From contig NZ_FTMO01000017.1 in the NCBI RefSeq assembly GCF_900156025.1, forward strand, positions 1 through 60,408: DNA of 60,408 nt. Reading direction: 5' to 3'. Position 1 is the stretch's first letter. The number at the start of each line of letters is the position of its first letter. Origin of the DNA: Allobosea sp. TND4EK4. GTDB taxonomy: Bacteria > Pseudomonadota > Alphaproteobacteria > Rhizobiales > Beijerinckiaceae. The notes beneath the pieces are model-generated. The model did no database searches, had not been told where the DNA came from, and saw nothing but the letters and a program-made list of their open reading frames with translations. This document shows, piece after piece, positions 17,910 through 24,957 of the stretch. The translations under genes and the position numbers were made by a program.

Positions 17910-18725
17910 TCAATCGCGTGCCTTGCGGACCATCACGAAGGCGTAGGTGGTGAAGAAGGTCGTGCCTGTCCGGGCGGCGAGCCAGTTGAAGGCGTGGTCC
18001 GCCTGCTTCAGGCCGGGCATCCGGTCGAAATAGCCGTGCCCCCAGAAGGGCTGGACATGGATATCGTCGAAGCCCGCTTCGTTGAGCATCGGCGTCAGGA
18101 TCTTGGGATTGCCGCGGCACCAGTCGTAGATGGCCGGAAATTTCGGATCGCCGCCGCCATCGCGCCGGGCGGGAAACAGCGCATGCACGATGGCGCGCGA
18201 CGCCTTTTCCGGAAGGATGTGGTTCAGCGCGAAGACCGGTGCCCACAGGGTCGGGAAGAAGGCGAGCGCCACGCCGCCCGGTGCGAGCAACGTGTGGATG
18301 TTCCCCCATGCGCTGCGAACGTCATGCAGGTGCTCGAACACCATGCGCGAGATCATCAGGTCGTAGCTGCCGGGGCGCACCTCGGCTTTCGAGAGATCGC
18401 CCGTGATGTCGAAGCAGGCGGTTTCGAGCCCTGCGGGCGTCAGGGCGAGTTCGCCAGGGTCGATGTCGTTGACGATAAGGTCGAACCCGTTCCGCGCGGC
18501 TTCATCGGCCGAGAAGGCAGGGTCGCGGCCGCCACCGATCTCGCAGACGCGGCGCAGGCCGAGGTCTCGAGACAGGGCGATGATGGTGTCCTCGTAATGG
18601 TCCCAGGCCCATTGGGAATGCCAGCCAGGCTCGCGCGCCGCCATGAAGCGCGACAGGCTCGCCACTCTTGGCGAACTGCGATCCGCAGGGGCCGCGCCGG
18701 GGCTATCGACAGCCAGAATCGACAT
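17910..18725 (-). CDS. SAM-dependent methyltransferase (class I)
   Basis: A 271-residue cytoplasmic enzyme. I chose ATG 18725 because GGAGAGACC immediately precedes it; the frame extends to 18752. Motif I is VCEIGGGRDPAF, followed by an acidic strand end (LIVNDIDPGEL) and the post-motif block YDLMISRMVFEHLHD. The C-terminal half matches methyltransferases found near polysaccharide clusters (GGVALAFFPTLWAP). The substrate is unknown; glycan or lipid methylation is an inference from context. Confidence 0.8.
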   Translation of the reverse strand: MSILAVDSPGAAPADRSSPRVASLSRFMAAREPGWHSQWAWDHYEDTIIALSRDLGLRRVCEIGGGRDPAFSADEAARNGFDLIVNDIDPGELALTPAGLETACFDITGDLSKAEVRPGSYDLMISRMVFEHLHDVRSAWGNIHTLLAPGGVALAFFPTLWAPVFALNHILPEKASRAIVHALFPARRDGGGDPKFPAIYDWCRGNPKILTPMLNEAGFDDIHVQPFWGHGYFDRMPGLKQADHAFNWLAARTGTTFFTTYAFVMVRKARD

Positions 18726-18901
18726 GGTCTCTCCAAACGCCACCACAGCCAAAAAGCCGCGCTTGAGCCTATGAAGAGCGCTGCCCTCCAGCGCAATCGA
18801 TAGTTGGTGCTAGCGCTAACGACTTCTTGTGCCGCAACGACCGTTCGCCCGAGCCGTCATCTGCGGCGTCGGACCATCCTCCGCCGCCTGCCCAGCATTC
18901 C

Positions 18902-18988
18902 TCAGGACTCGAGGGCCGGCGCGCGTGCGATCAACTCAAGAAATACTGCAGCGCACAATAACCAGGCGATTCCGACCCAGATAAGCAT
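18902..18988 (-). CDS. 28-residue membrane microprotein (copy 2)
   Basis: A short frame from ATG 18988 to TGA at 18904-18902, with a strong ribosome site CAGGAGGAAGC. It encodes a single helix with the same pattern as 16002-16088: LI-x2-GI-x-WL-x-CAA-x-FLEL, then ARAP. Trp10, Cys13 and Glu19 are conserved between the two. A T-rich tract lies upstream of its ribosome site. No known family is recalled. The ATG, the good Shine-Dalgarno and the homologue 2.9 kb away together support a translated gene missed by length cut-offs. Confidence 0.65.
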   Translation of the reverse strand: MLIWVGIAWLLCAAVFLELIARAPALES

Positions 18989-19282
18989 TGCTTCCTCCTG
19001 ATTCTTTTTTTTGACCGTACACGCAAGAGCGTTGATCGACAAATCGCAAGTCGCTTGCACGCTGGCCTTTCGACGCTCATCGCCACCGGACTGGTCGCGG
19101 ACGGGACGCAGGGCCGGGGTTTCGCTCCGGACTGGTTACCGTCTCGTTTCCGACCTTCGACCGCGCTTCATGCCCCGATCGGGTGGCCGAGTTTCGCCCC
19201 CGGCTTGTTTTGGGTTTGCCCGGCCCTCTGCCAACTGGCATGGAGCAGGTCGAACTCAATCAGGCGCGAAGCTGGAGACAGG

Positions 19283-19663
19283 ATGGCTGCGATCGTCCCG
19301 AACGCGTCCGGAATCGAACAGGGCGACGATGCCGACTTCCCGCCCGAGCTGTTGCAGCTCAAGCGGAAGGCGCGCCAGGCGAGCGATTTTCTGAAGGCGC
19401 TCTCGCATGAGAACCGCCTGCTGCTGCTCTGCCTGCTTGCCGAGCGCGAGCGCACCGTGACGGAGCTGGAGAACCTCCTCTGCCTCAGACAGCCTGTGGT
19501 GTCGCAGCAACTGGCGCGGCTGCGCCTCGATCAGCTCGTCGCCACGAGGCGGGACGGCAAGGCGGTCTATTACAGCCTCGCCAATGACGATGTGCGACGC
19601 GTGATCTCGGTGATCTACGACATCTATTGCGGCCCCGTCTCGGGCGGAGCCGCGGGATCATAA
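19283..19663 (+). CDS. ArsR-family transcriptional regulator (BigR/NolR-like)
   Basis: A 126-residue winged-helix repressor. ATG 19283 is preceded by GGAGACAGG; the longer frame upstream reads as non-coding. The DNA-binding core is FLKALSHENRLLLLCLL, TVTELENLLCLRQPVVSQQL and LVATRRDGKAVYYSLA, very close to BigR/NolR/SqrR-type regulators of rhizobia. Cysteines in LLLLCLL and in YDIYC could form a thiol or persulfide sensor pair, as in BigR. The target is not obvious; the pseudoazurin gene lies 206 bases downstream. Confidence 0.85.
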   Translation: MAAIVPNASGIEQGDDADFPPELLQLKRKARQASDFLKALSHENRLLLLCLLAERERTVTELENLLCLRQPVVSQQLARLRLDQLVATRRDGKAVYYSLANDDVRRVISVIYDIYCGPVSGGAAGS

Positions 19664-19720
19664 CCAGCGGTCGGGCGGCCCAGGGCGTCGGCGGTGACGG
19701 GACCGCTGGCCGCATTTTTT
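19664..19720 (+). terminator. Terminator-like hairpin after the ArsR gene
   Basis: CCAGCGGTC directly after the stop pairs with GACCGCTGG at 19701-19709, followed by GCCGCA and six T (19715-19720). The loop is long, about 28 bases, and partly self-pairing. Confidence 0.5.
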
Positions 19721-19778
19721 CGGCATGATCGCTTTGTGGCAGGGCCTCTTCCGCGCGCCATCCCGACCCTCGCCCCGT

Positions 19779-19792
19779 TTGCGCCAGCGCAA
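19779..19792 (+). promoter_or_regulatory. NNR/FNR-type box upstream of pseudoazurin
   Basis: TTGCGCCAGCGCAA is a perfect inverted repeat (TTGCG-N4-CGCAA). It matches the known half-site of NnrR/NNR, the CRP/FNR-family activators of denitrification genes in alphaproteobacteria. It ends 76 bases before the pseudoazurin start, the usual spacing for an activator site near -41. Control by NO or low oxygen is inferred. Confidence 0.75.
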
Positions 19793-19868
19793 TATCGGGA
19801 ACCTTCGCACCGTCTAGTGCTGCGTTGAGGCGAGTGCTCATGCGCTCGCAACCGCAACGGAGACGCAG

Positions 19869-20303
19869 ATGTTCAGGATCCTTCTCACCGGCGCCGTGAT
19901 GGCGTTGGCGATCACCGGCGCGAGTGCCGCCGAGGTCGAGGTCAAGATGCTCAACAAGGGCGCCGCAGGTGCGATGGTGTTCGAGCCAGCCCTGGTGAAG
20001 ATCGCGCCGGGCGACACGGTCAAGTTCGTTCCCACGGACAAGGGCCATGATGCCGCAACCATTCCGGACATGCTGCCGGCCGGGGCTGAGCCCTTCGCCA
20101 GCAAGCTGAACGAGCCGATGGATGTGACGTTCAAGCAGGCCGGCGTGTACGGCGTGCGCTGCAAGCCGCATTACGGCATGGGCATGGTGGCGGTGATCGT
20201 GGTTGGCGAGCCGGCCAATCTCGAGGCTGCGACCACCGTCGCCGCCAAGGCGCCGGGCAAGGCCAGGACGGTTCTGGCCGACCTGCTGGCGAAGGCGAAG
20301 TGA
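19869..20303 (+). CDS. Pseudoazurin, periplasmic blue copper protein
   Basis: A 144-residue exported cupredoxin. The signal peptide ends near GASA (residue 20). Type-1 copper ligands are visible: His60 in DKGHDAA, then Cys98, His101 and Met106 in CKPHYGMGM. It carries electrons from cytochrome bc1 to periplasmic reductases such as NirK and NosZ. A perfect NNR-type box lies upstream. No nitrite reductase is in the window, so NosZ at 52.3 kb is a plausible local partner. Confidence 0.93.
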   Translation: MFRILLTGAVMALAITGASAAEVEVKMLNKGAAGAMVFEPALVKIAPGDTVKFVPTDKGHDAATIPDMLPAGAEPFASKLNEPMDVTFKQAGVYGVRCKPHYGMGMVAVIVVGEPANLEAATTVAAKAPGKARTVLADLLAKAK

Positions 20304-20347
20304 TCTGCCGCTGATCCAAGCGCGGCCGGCCGCGGGAGTTCGAGGCC

Positions 20348-20446
20348 ATGGCACCGATACCGCGACTGCGGGCCTATGGCGGCCCGCCGATCCTGTCCGA
20401 CGGGTTCCGGCCGTTCTTCCTGCTGCGCGCCTGCTTGCAGGGCTGA
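20348..20446 (+). pseudogene. NnrS N-terminal remnant
   Basis: ATG 20348 opens a 32-codon frame containing GGPPILSDGFRPFFLL, the hallmark start of NnrS haem-copper membrane proteins. It ends at a TGA at 20444-20446, and none of the twelve membrane segments follows. It lies 44 bases after pseudoazurin on the same strand, a usual place for nnrS, so it is best read as the stub of a deleted gene. Confidence 0.65.
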
Positions 20447-20544
20447 TGCCGTCGGACCATATCGGGCGCCGGGTGTCATGAATCTCGACCCTGGTCACCA
20501 TATCGAGCCTTGAGATATTGCTAAAGAGCATGAATTTGACTACA

Positions 20545-20564
20545 AGAGACAAATGTTAGTCTCT
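20545..20564. promoter_or_regulatory. Dyad overlapping the XRE start codon
   Basis: AGAGAC (20545-20550) and GTCTCT (20559-20564) form a perfect inverted repeat spanning the ATG at 20553. Its size and position suit autorepression by the helix-turn-helix protein it precedes. This is inference from position. Confidence 0.4.
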
Positions 20565-20978
20565 GGAAATCAAATTCGTGCTGCTCGGGCGCTGCTCGGC
20601 ATGGAGCAGAAGGACCTGGCCGCTCGCGCCAAGGTCGCAATCGGCACCATTCGCAACATGGAGGCGGCCGGCCTCGAACAGGTCGGCGGTCGCACAGATA
20701 CATTGAACGCCGTCCTCTCGGCCCTCCGCGAGGCAGGCGCGCTGATCGTCCCCGAGAATGGCGAGGGTCCGGGCGTTCGCCTTCGGAAGGCGCGGCCCGC
20801 TTATTCAGAAGCGGATCGCGTCGCCAATGCCGACGACGTTCGTGCTCATGCCGCGACCGCAGCCGATTCCATGATGGGAAACATGGACGGCAGCCCTGGC
20901 GAAAAAGCAGACCGGCGCGGTGCTCTGACCGACGAACCGGCCATCGTCGCCAAAGCCAAAGGAAAGAGCCGAAAATAG
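20553..20978 (+). CDS. XRE-family helix-turn-helix regulator
   Basis: A 141-residue protein with a Cro/CI-type helix-turn-helix in residues about 5-65: NQIRAARALLGMEQKDLA, then KVAIGTIRNMEA. The rest is charged and of unknown function (VPENGEGPGVRLRKARP, a low-complexity tail ending KAKGKSRK). Single-domain XRE proteins of this type are common in rhizobial chromosomes and on mobile DNA. No target can be assigned beyond its own promoter. Confidence 0.8.
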   Translation: MLVSGNQIRAARALLGMEQKDLAARAKVAIGTIRNMEAAGLEQVGGRTDTLNAVLSALREAGALIVPENGEGPGVRLRKARPAYSEADRVANADDVRAHAATAADSMMGNMDGSPGEKADRRGALTDEPAIVAKAKGKSRK

Positions 20979-21130
20979 CGCTGTTGTTGCGGCGAGGCTG
21001 CCAGGAGCCGCCGCAGCACCTGTACGCCGTTGAAAGCAGACGAAGCGCGCTGCACGCGAATGCGACAGGCATTCACTTGCGATTCCGGAGCGTGCCAGCT
21101 TCCAGCCCGCTCGTTTGCTTGGGAGGGAAG

Positions 21131-21158
21131 TGGTAGCGGGAGAGGGACTTGAACCCCC
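21131..21158 (-). repeat. tRNA 3'-end-like fragment with CCA
   Basis: On the minus strand the sequence reads as a T-stem GGGGG, T-loop TTCAAGT, T-stem CCCTC, a seven-base acceptor strand TCCCGCT, discriminator A and CCA. No matching 5' acceptor strand (AGCGGGA) or anticodon arm is evident upstream, so this is a fragment, not a tRNA gene. Such 3' halves are typical attachment-site scars of integrases. Confidence 0.5.
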
Positions 21159-21423
21159 GATCGCCATCAACGGTTTGAAATATAATCGATTTCGGGGACG
21201 AAGACTCACACCTGCAGACGTCTGTAACCTACCTTTGTGCGGACTGTCGTGCAAGAGGAGAATCTATCGAGCCGCCTTTAGCCACTCGCACGAAGCGACG
21301 CTCTCTCATCGATCGGACGCTAAGCGCCATTATCAATCAGATGTTGAACCGGCAAAAAAGGGGAGGGCGGGGACTGATCAATTGTGGGGCCGACTGTCCC
21401 AGCTTCACAGGCGTTTCAGCGAT

Positions 21424-21448
21424 TAGCCCAGGAGAGGACTCGAGCCTC
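21424..21448 (-). repeat. Degenerate tRNA 3'-end-like fragment
   Basis: The minus strand reads GGAGG, loop CTCGAGT, CCTCT, then CCTGGGC, like a T-arm plus acceptor strand, but without CCA and with C instead of T at the first loop position. It lies about 290 bases from the better fragment at 21131. It could be a second attachment scar or chance. Confidence 0.25.
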
Positions 21449-21618
21449 CAGTAGAGCTACCTAAATACTGAATTATAAAGGATTTTTCGACTTCCGCTTG
21501 GGTTGCTGTGTGAAAGGCGAATGTGAACTGCTGAGCCTTCTGAGTATAGCGTGGACGCGCCCGAGATCCAGATTACTTCATGGCAGCTCGCTCGGCAGGT
21601 GAGGCTCATTCTTCGGGG

Positions 21619-22236
21619 CTATGCGCTCGGCGTCAGCCCTTTGCCGATCGCGCGCACAAGAGCTTCAATCTGGCCGTTGAGAGCGGCGGCGGGTACGGCC
21701 ACAAACTTCTCCTCTAGGCCCAGCACGACCACCCCATGGACCGCCGAGAACAGGGTTCGGCTCAGCAGGGTGAGGTCCGGTTCGCTCGCCCTAGGCTGTA
21801 GCGCCCGGAGTGGCGCCAGGATGTAGCGGAACATCGCCATCTGCTCGGTGATCGCCCATTCCGGCACGCTAGCCCCTTCCGCCATGCGATGCTCGAACAG
21901 AGTACGCCAGAGTTGCAGGTTCTCGCGAGCGAAGCTGCTATAGGTCAACGCAATCGCGACTAACATGTCGGTCGCATCGCCGTCGGAGCCTGGTGTTCTT
22001 CCTCTTGTGGCTTCGGCCAAGGCTGCGTCTAGCCGCGCCAGCGTGCGCGAACCGACACGAAGTACGAGCTCGTCCATATCGTGCACGAGATTGTAGATCG
22101 CACCCAGCGAGCATCCGATGGCCTCAGCGAGATCGCGCGCCTTCAGGCCCGCGAGCCCTCTTTCCGAGATGGCCTGCTCTGCTGCCAGCACGAGGGCTTC
22201 ACGCTGCCGATCGCGGCGTTCTGTCGTCTTACCCAT
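21619..22236 (-). CDS. TetR-family transcriptional regulator
   Basis: A 205-residue repressor. ATG 22236 is chosen because GGAGAG lies just upstream. N-terminal helix-turn-helix: LVLAAEQAISERGLAGLKA, then DLAEAIGCSLGAIYNLV. The C-terminal ligand domain has the WHG-like pattern (LWRTLFEHRM, TLFSAVHGVVVLGLEEKF). It is divergent from the PspA-like operon, and the shared intergenic region holds three copies of one inverted repeat, so it very probably represses both itself and that operon. Ligand unknown. Confidence 0.9.
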   Translation of the reverse strand: MGKTTERRDRQREALVLAAEQAISERGLAGLKARDLAEAIGCSLGAIYNLVHDMDELVLRVGSRTLARLDAALAEATRGRTPGSDGDATDMLVAIALTYSSFARENLQLWRTLFEHRMAEGASVPEWAITEQMAMFRYILAPLRALQPRASEPDLTLLSRTLFSAVHGVVVLGLEEKFVAVPAAALNGQIEALVRAIGKGLTPSA

Positions 22237-22251
22237 CTCTCCTCTCATTCT

Positions 22252-22323
22252 TGAACTACGTTCAAAATATTGCTTGAACGTCGTTCATAATCGTGGCATC
22301 TCTGTGTTCGTGAACAACGTTCA
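22252..22323. promoter_or_regulatory. Three TetR operators, TGAAC-NNC-GTTCA
   Basis: Three 13-base inverted repeats of one pattern: TGAACTACGTTCA (22252-22264), TGAACGTCGTTCA (22275-22287) and TGAACAACGTTCA (22311-22323). They lie between the divergent TetR and PspA-like genes; the last ends 16 bases before the PspA start. The half-site and small palindrome size suit a TetR dimer. Confidence 0.85.
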
Positions 22324-22339
22324 TAACAGGGAGCCAGCC

Positions 22340-23032
22340 ATGTTCAAGATGTTTGTGACCCTCTTCCGTGGCGGCGTCGCCGAGGCGGGTGAGTCTGTAG
22401 CCGACCGAAACGCGCTGCTGATCCTCGATCAGCAACTCCGCGACGCAACCGCCGCCTTCGACCGCGCCAAGAAGGCGCTCGCGGTGGCGATCGCACAGGA
22501 CCAGCAGGAAACTGTCCGCCTCGACGCCACCAAGGCGCGGATCGCGGAGCTGGAATTGCGCGTCGGTGCCGCGCTGGATGCGGGCGAAGAGCTTTTCGCC
22601 CATGAAGGGGCGGAAGCAGTTGCCGCGCGCGAGGCCGATCGCGATGCCGCCGCTACGGCGCAGGCGCTCTTCGCCGCCGAGATCCTGAGGCTGCGGCGTC
22701 ACGTCGCCCAGGCGCAGATGCGCATCGCGGAGCTTGATCGCGGCCGCCGCCTGGCGCGTGCCTCGGAGGCCGTCCGCGACATGCGGCGCGGCCGTGTCGA
22801 GGGCGCACAGACCCACGAGGCGACGCTGGCGGATGCCGAGCAGACGCTGCGACGCCTGCGCGAGCGGCAGACGCAGGCCGAAGCGGCGGATCTGGCGCTC
22901 GAAGAACTCGACGGCGCCGCGACCGCTTCCGTCACCGAAAAGCTGGCGGCGCGGGGGTACGGCCCAAGGTTGAAGCCGACGGCCGAGGACGTGCTCGCCC
23001 GCCTGCGCAGCCAGGTCGCCAAGACCGCCTAA
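22340..23032 (+). CDS. PspA/IM30-family membrane-stress protein
   Basis: A 230-residue almost wholly helical protein. ATG 22340 follows GGGAGCC. The N terminus is amphipathic (MFKMFVTLFRGGVAEAGES), as in PspA, followed by long coiled-coil helices (ALLILDQQLRDATAAFDRAKKA). These proteins coat and stabilise the inner membrane under stress. The C-terminal PSRLKP-like segment (RGYGPRLKPTAEDVLARL) is a lineage feature. It starts an operon with the YiaAB-type gene and is controlled by the divergent TetR protein. Confidence 0.8.
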   Translation: MFKMFVTLFRGGVAEAGESVADRNALLILDQQLRDATAAFDRAKKALAVAIAQDQQETVRLDATKARIAELELRVGAALDAGEELFAHEGAEAVAAREADRDAAATAQALFAAEILRLRRHVAQAQMRIAELDRGRRLARASEAVRDMRRGRVEGAQTHEATLADAEQTLRRLRERQTQAEAADLALEELDGAATASVTEKLAARGYGPRLKPTAEDVLARLRSQVAKTA

Positions 23033-23074
23033 CGACGTCCGACTGATCCCATTCTCTCAAATCGACGGAGACAC

Positions 23075-23389
23075 ATGATGAACCCGAATTCGCAACCCCA
23101 TAGCGGTGCTTGGGTCAGCTTCACCTATGCGTCCTTCCTCGCCGCGGCCGTCATGGTCGGCGCCGGCATCCTGTTCTTGCCGCTCGACTGGTGGGCCAAG
23201 GGCTATCTCGGCATGGGCGTGGTCATGCTCGTCCAGTCCTGCGTCACCATGACCAAGACGGTGCGCGACATGCACGAGGCCTCGCGTCTGGTGAACCGCA
23301 TCGAGGACGCCCGCACCGAGCGTTTGTTGATGGATGTCGGCAATCCGCCAGGAGGGCACTCATCGCATCAGGATCGCTTCTCTCGGTAG
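23075..23389 (+). CDS. YiaA/YiaB-family inner-membrane protein
   Basis: A 104-residue protein with a two-helix YiaAB domain: WVSFTYASFLAAAVMVGAG and a second helix around YLGMGVVMLVQSCVTMTKT, followed by a conserved short charged stretch (VRDMHEASRLVNRIEDAR). It lies 42 bases after the PspA-like gene, with GACGGAGAC as ribosome site. Function is unknown; coexpression with PspA suggests an envelope-stress role. Confidence 0.85.
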   Translation: MMNPNSQPHSGAWVSFTYASFLAAAVMVGAGILFLPLDWWAKGYLGMGVVMLVQSCVTMTKTVRDMHEASRLVNRIEDARTERLLMDVGNPPGGHSSHQDRFSR

Positions 23390-23499
23390 CCGGTGCATTC
23401 GACCCATGACGACTCGTCTTGGCCTGAACCTGCGCCCGCGACCTCCGACATCCATTCTCACGCAGTAGGCATTTCGATGCGTCCGACAGGACCTCCCTG

Positions 23500-23862
23500 T
23501 CACGAACGGCAGCAGGTGCCCGTCGGCTCCTGAGACCGCGGAAGCCCGCCCATCACGACCTCGGAATGCTCGACCGCCTCCGGCTTCTCCAGCAGGAAGC
23601 GGTCGTCCTCGGGATAGTAGCGGGCCAGCTCGCAGCGCTCTCCGGCGAACGCCTCGATCGCCCCGATCGACGTCCACCAGGACAGCGTGACGACCTCGGT
23701 GGTGCCATCGCCGAGATCCCGCAGCAGCATCTGGAAGCCGAGATTCCCCTCGGTGGCGCCGTAATCAGCGGCCCCGGTTCGTCGGACGTAGTCGGTGTAG
23801 GCCGCCCGGTTTTCCGTTCGAATGCGGGACGCCCATCGGCGCAGGATCGTAGTTTCCGGCAT
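23500..23862 (-). CDS. Antibiotic biosynthesis monooxygenase (ABM) fold protein
   Basis: A 120-residue dimeric alpha/beta ferredoxin-fold protein. The ABM pattern is visible: ILRRWASRIRTENRAAYTDY, LGFQMLLRDLGDG, TLSWWTSIGAIEAFAG and ARYYPEDDRFLLE. Members include small monooxygenases and haem-degrading proteins, but many are uncharacterised. It ends with an unusual Cys pair (GTCCRS). No nearby pathway explains its substrate. Confidence 0.8.
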   Translation of the reverse strand: MPETTILRRWASRIRTENRAAYTDYVRRTGAADYGATEGNLGFQMLLRDLGDGTTEVVTLSWWTSIGAIEAFAGERCELARYYPEDDRFLLEKPEAVEHSEVVMGGLPRSQEPTGTCCRS

Positions 23863-23924
23863 CTGGTTCCTCCACCTCAGAACGGCTGCGCACGTGCCGA
23901 CGCAAAGCCGTCATTCACACCAAG

Positions 23925-23950
23925 AGCCCGCCGCGTGCGCACGGCGGGCT
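23925..23950. terminator. GC-rich hairpin between DUF3597 and ABM genes
   Basis: AGCCCGCCG (23925-23933) and CGGCGGGCT (23942-23950) form a perfect 9-bp stem with an 8-base loop. T runs are short on both strands, so termination is plausible but not certain. It lies downstream of the DUF3597 stop on the minus strand. Confidence 0.5.
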
Positions 23951-23982
23951 TTGGCCTGTCGCAAGGAACGGCTGGCCGCCGG

Positions 23983-24435
23983 TCAGTCGAGCAGGTCGGC
24001 GGGGACCCTGCCGCCGTTCTCGGAAAGCTTCTTGATGACGGCCTTGTGCAGCCAGACGTTCATCGTCGCGCTGTCATTGATGTCGCCGGTGTACCCGAAC
24101 TCGTGGGCGAGCTCCTTGCGGGCGGCGATGCTGCTGTCGAGCTTCAGGGCCTTCATCAGGTCGACGATCGAGGTCTTCCAATTCAGCTGCTGCCCGCTGT
24201 CCTGGACGGCCTTGTCTAAGATCGGGGCGACGTCGACCGTCCCTGCTGGGGAGGCCGATCCCACCCCGGTCGTGGACGCGGCGCCGGCGGTGCCGGCCGG
24301 CGTCGAGGCGGGGGATGTCGAGGTGGTCGAGGGCGGCACAACGGCACCGGGAACGGGCGCGGCGTCAGGCGTCGCGGCCGTGCCGGCCTTGGCCTCGCCG
24401 AAGATGGCCTTCTTAATGCTGTCGAAGATGCTCAC
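23983..24435 (-). CDS. DUF3597 domain protein
   Basis: A 150-residue protein. It starts MSIFDSIKKAIFGEAKA and has an Ala/Pro/Thr-rich linker (residues about 20-65). The conserved domain follows: VDVAPILDKAVQDSGQQLNW, TSIVDLMKALKLDSS and RKELAHEFGYTGD. The structure of the family is a small helical bundle that resembles peptidoglycan-binding folds, but function is unknown. It is a single gene with a hairpin downstream. Confidence 0.85.
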   Translation of the reverse strand: MSIFDSIKKAIFGEAKAGTAATPDAAPVPGAVVPPSTTSTSPASTPAGTAGAASTTGVGSASPAGTVDVAPILDKAVQDSGQQLNWKTSIVDLMKALKLDSSIAARKELAHEFGYTGDINDSATMNVWLHKAVIKKLSENGGRVPADLLD

Positions 24436-24621
24436 GGGATGCTCCTGCTGAAGTCAGCGGGGAAACGGCCTGCGGGCGGTCATGTTCCGGCGAGACACCC
24501 TTAGCACTGCGCCGATGCCGGTCCGCTCCTCACGCGCCCGTGATCAGGGTCGGAACCTGTCGTTCCGATTCGCCGTTGGGGTGGGACTGCGGCGACCGCC
24601 GCCCCTGCCAACGGAGATCCC

Positions 24622-24921
24622 ATGAAGAAGCTGCTCATCGCCACACTGATCGCGTCCGCCACGTCCTTCGGTGCCATGGCCCAGACTTCGACGATGTCTC
24701 CGATGCCCGCGCCGAAGGCCGACGCGGACAAGAACGCCCCGCTCCCGGGCGCCAACAGCTTCACCGAAGGCCAGGCCAAGAGCCGGCTCGAAGCCAACGG
24801 CTACTCCAATGTCAGCGCTCTCAAGAAGGACGAGAACGGCATCTGGAAGGGCTCGGCGACCCACTCGGGCGCGAAGGTCAATGTCTCCGTGGACTACCGC
24901 GGCAACATCACCCGCAACTGA
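24622..24921 (+). CDS. Small exported PepSY-like protein
   Basis: A 99-residue protein with a Sec signal (MKKLLIATLIASATSFGAMA, cleavage near residue 20) and a ribosome site GGAGATCCC. The mature part has FTEGQAKSRLEANGYSNV and GIWKGSATHSGAKVNVSVD, the helix-strand pattern of a PepSY/YpeB-like domain. It probably acts in the periplasm. It is followed 36 bases later by the glycine-zipper stress protein gene and may be cotranscribed with it. Confidence 0.7.
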   Translation: MKKLLIATLIASATSFGAMAQTSTMSPMPAPKADADKNAPLPGANSFTEGQAKSRLEANGYSNVSALKKDENGIWKGSATHSGAKVNVSVDYRGNITRN

Positions 24922-24957
24922 TCCGTGCCGCTCGCACCTCGAAAACTGGAGAACGAC

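Larger units (their letters stand above)
20979..21618. other. Gene-poor region with tRNA-like fragments
   Basis: 640 bases with no convincing gene between the XRE and TetR genes. It contains the two tRNA 3'-end-like pieces listed separately. The short frames here have no domain, signal or ribosome support. The base composition varies, with an AT-rich patch at 21460-21490. Confidence 0.5.

Noticed and set aside
21131..21260. Complete tRNA gene
   Set aside because: Only the T-arm, acceptor 3' strand and CCA are recognisable; no matching 5' acceptor or anticodon arm was found by eye.
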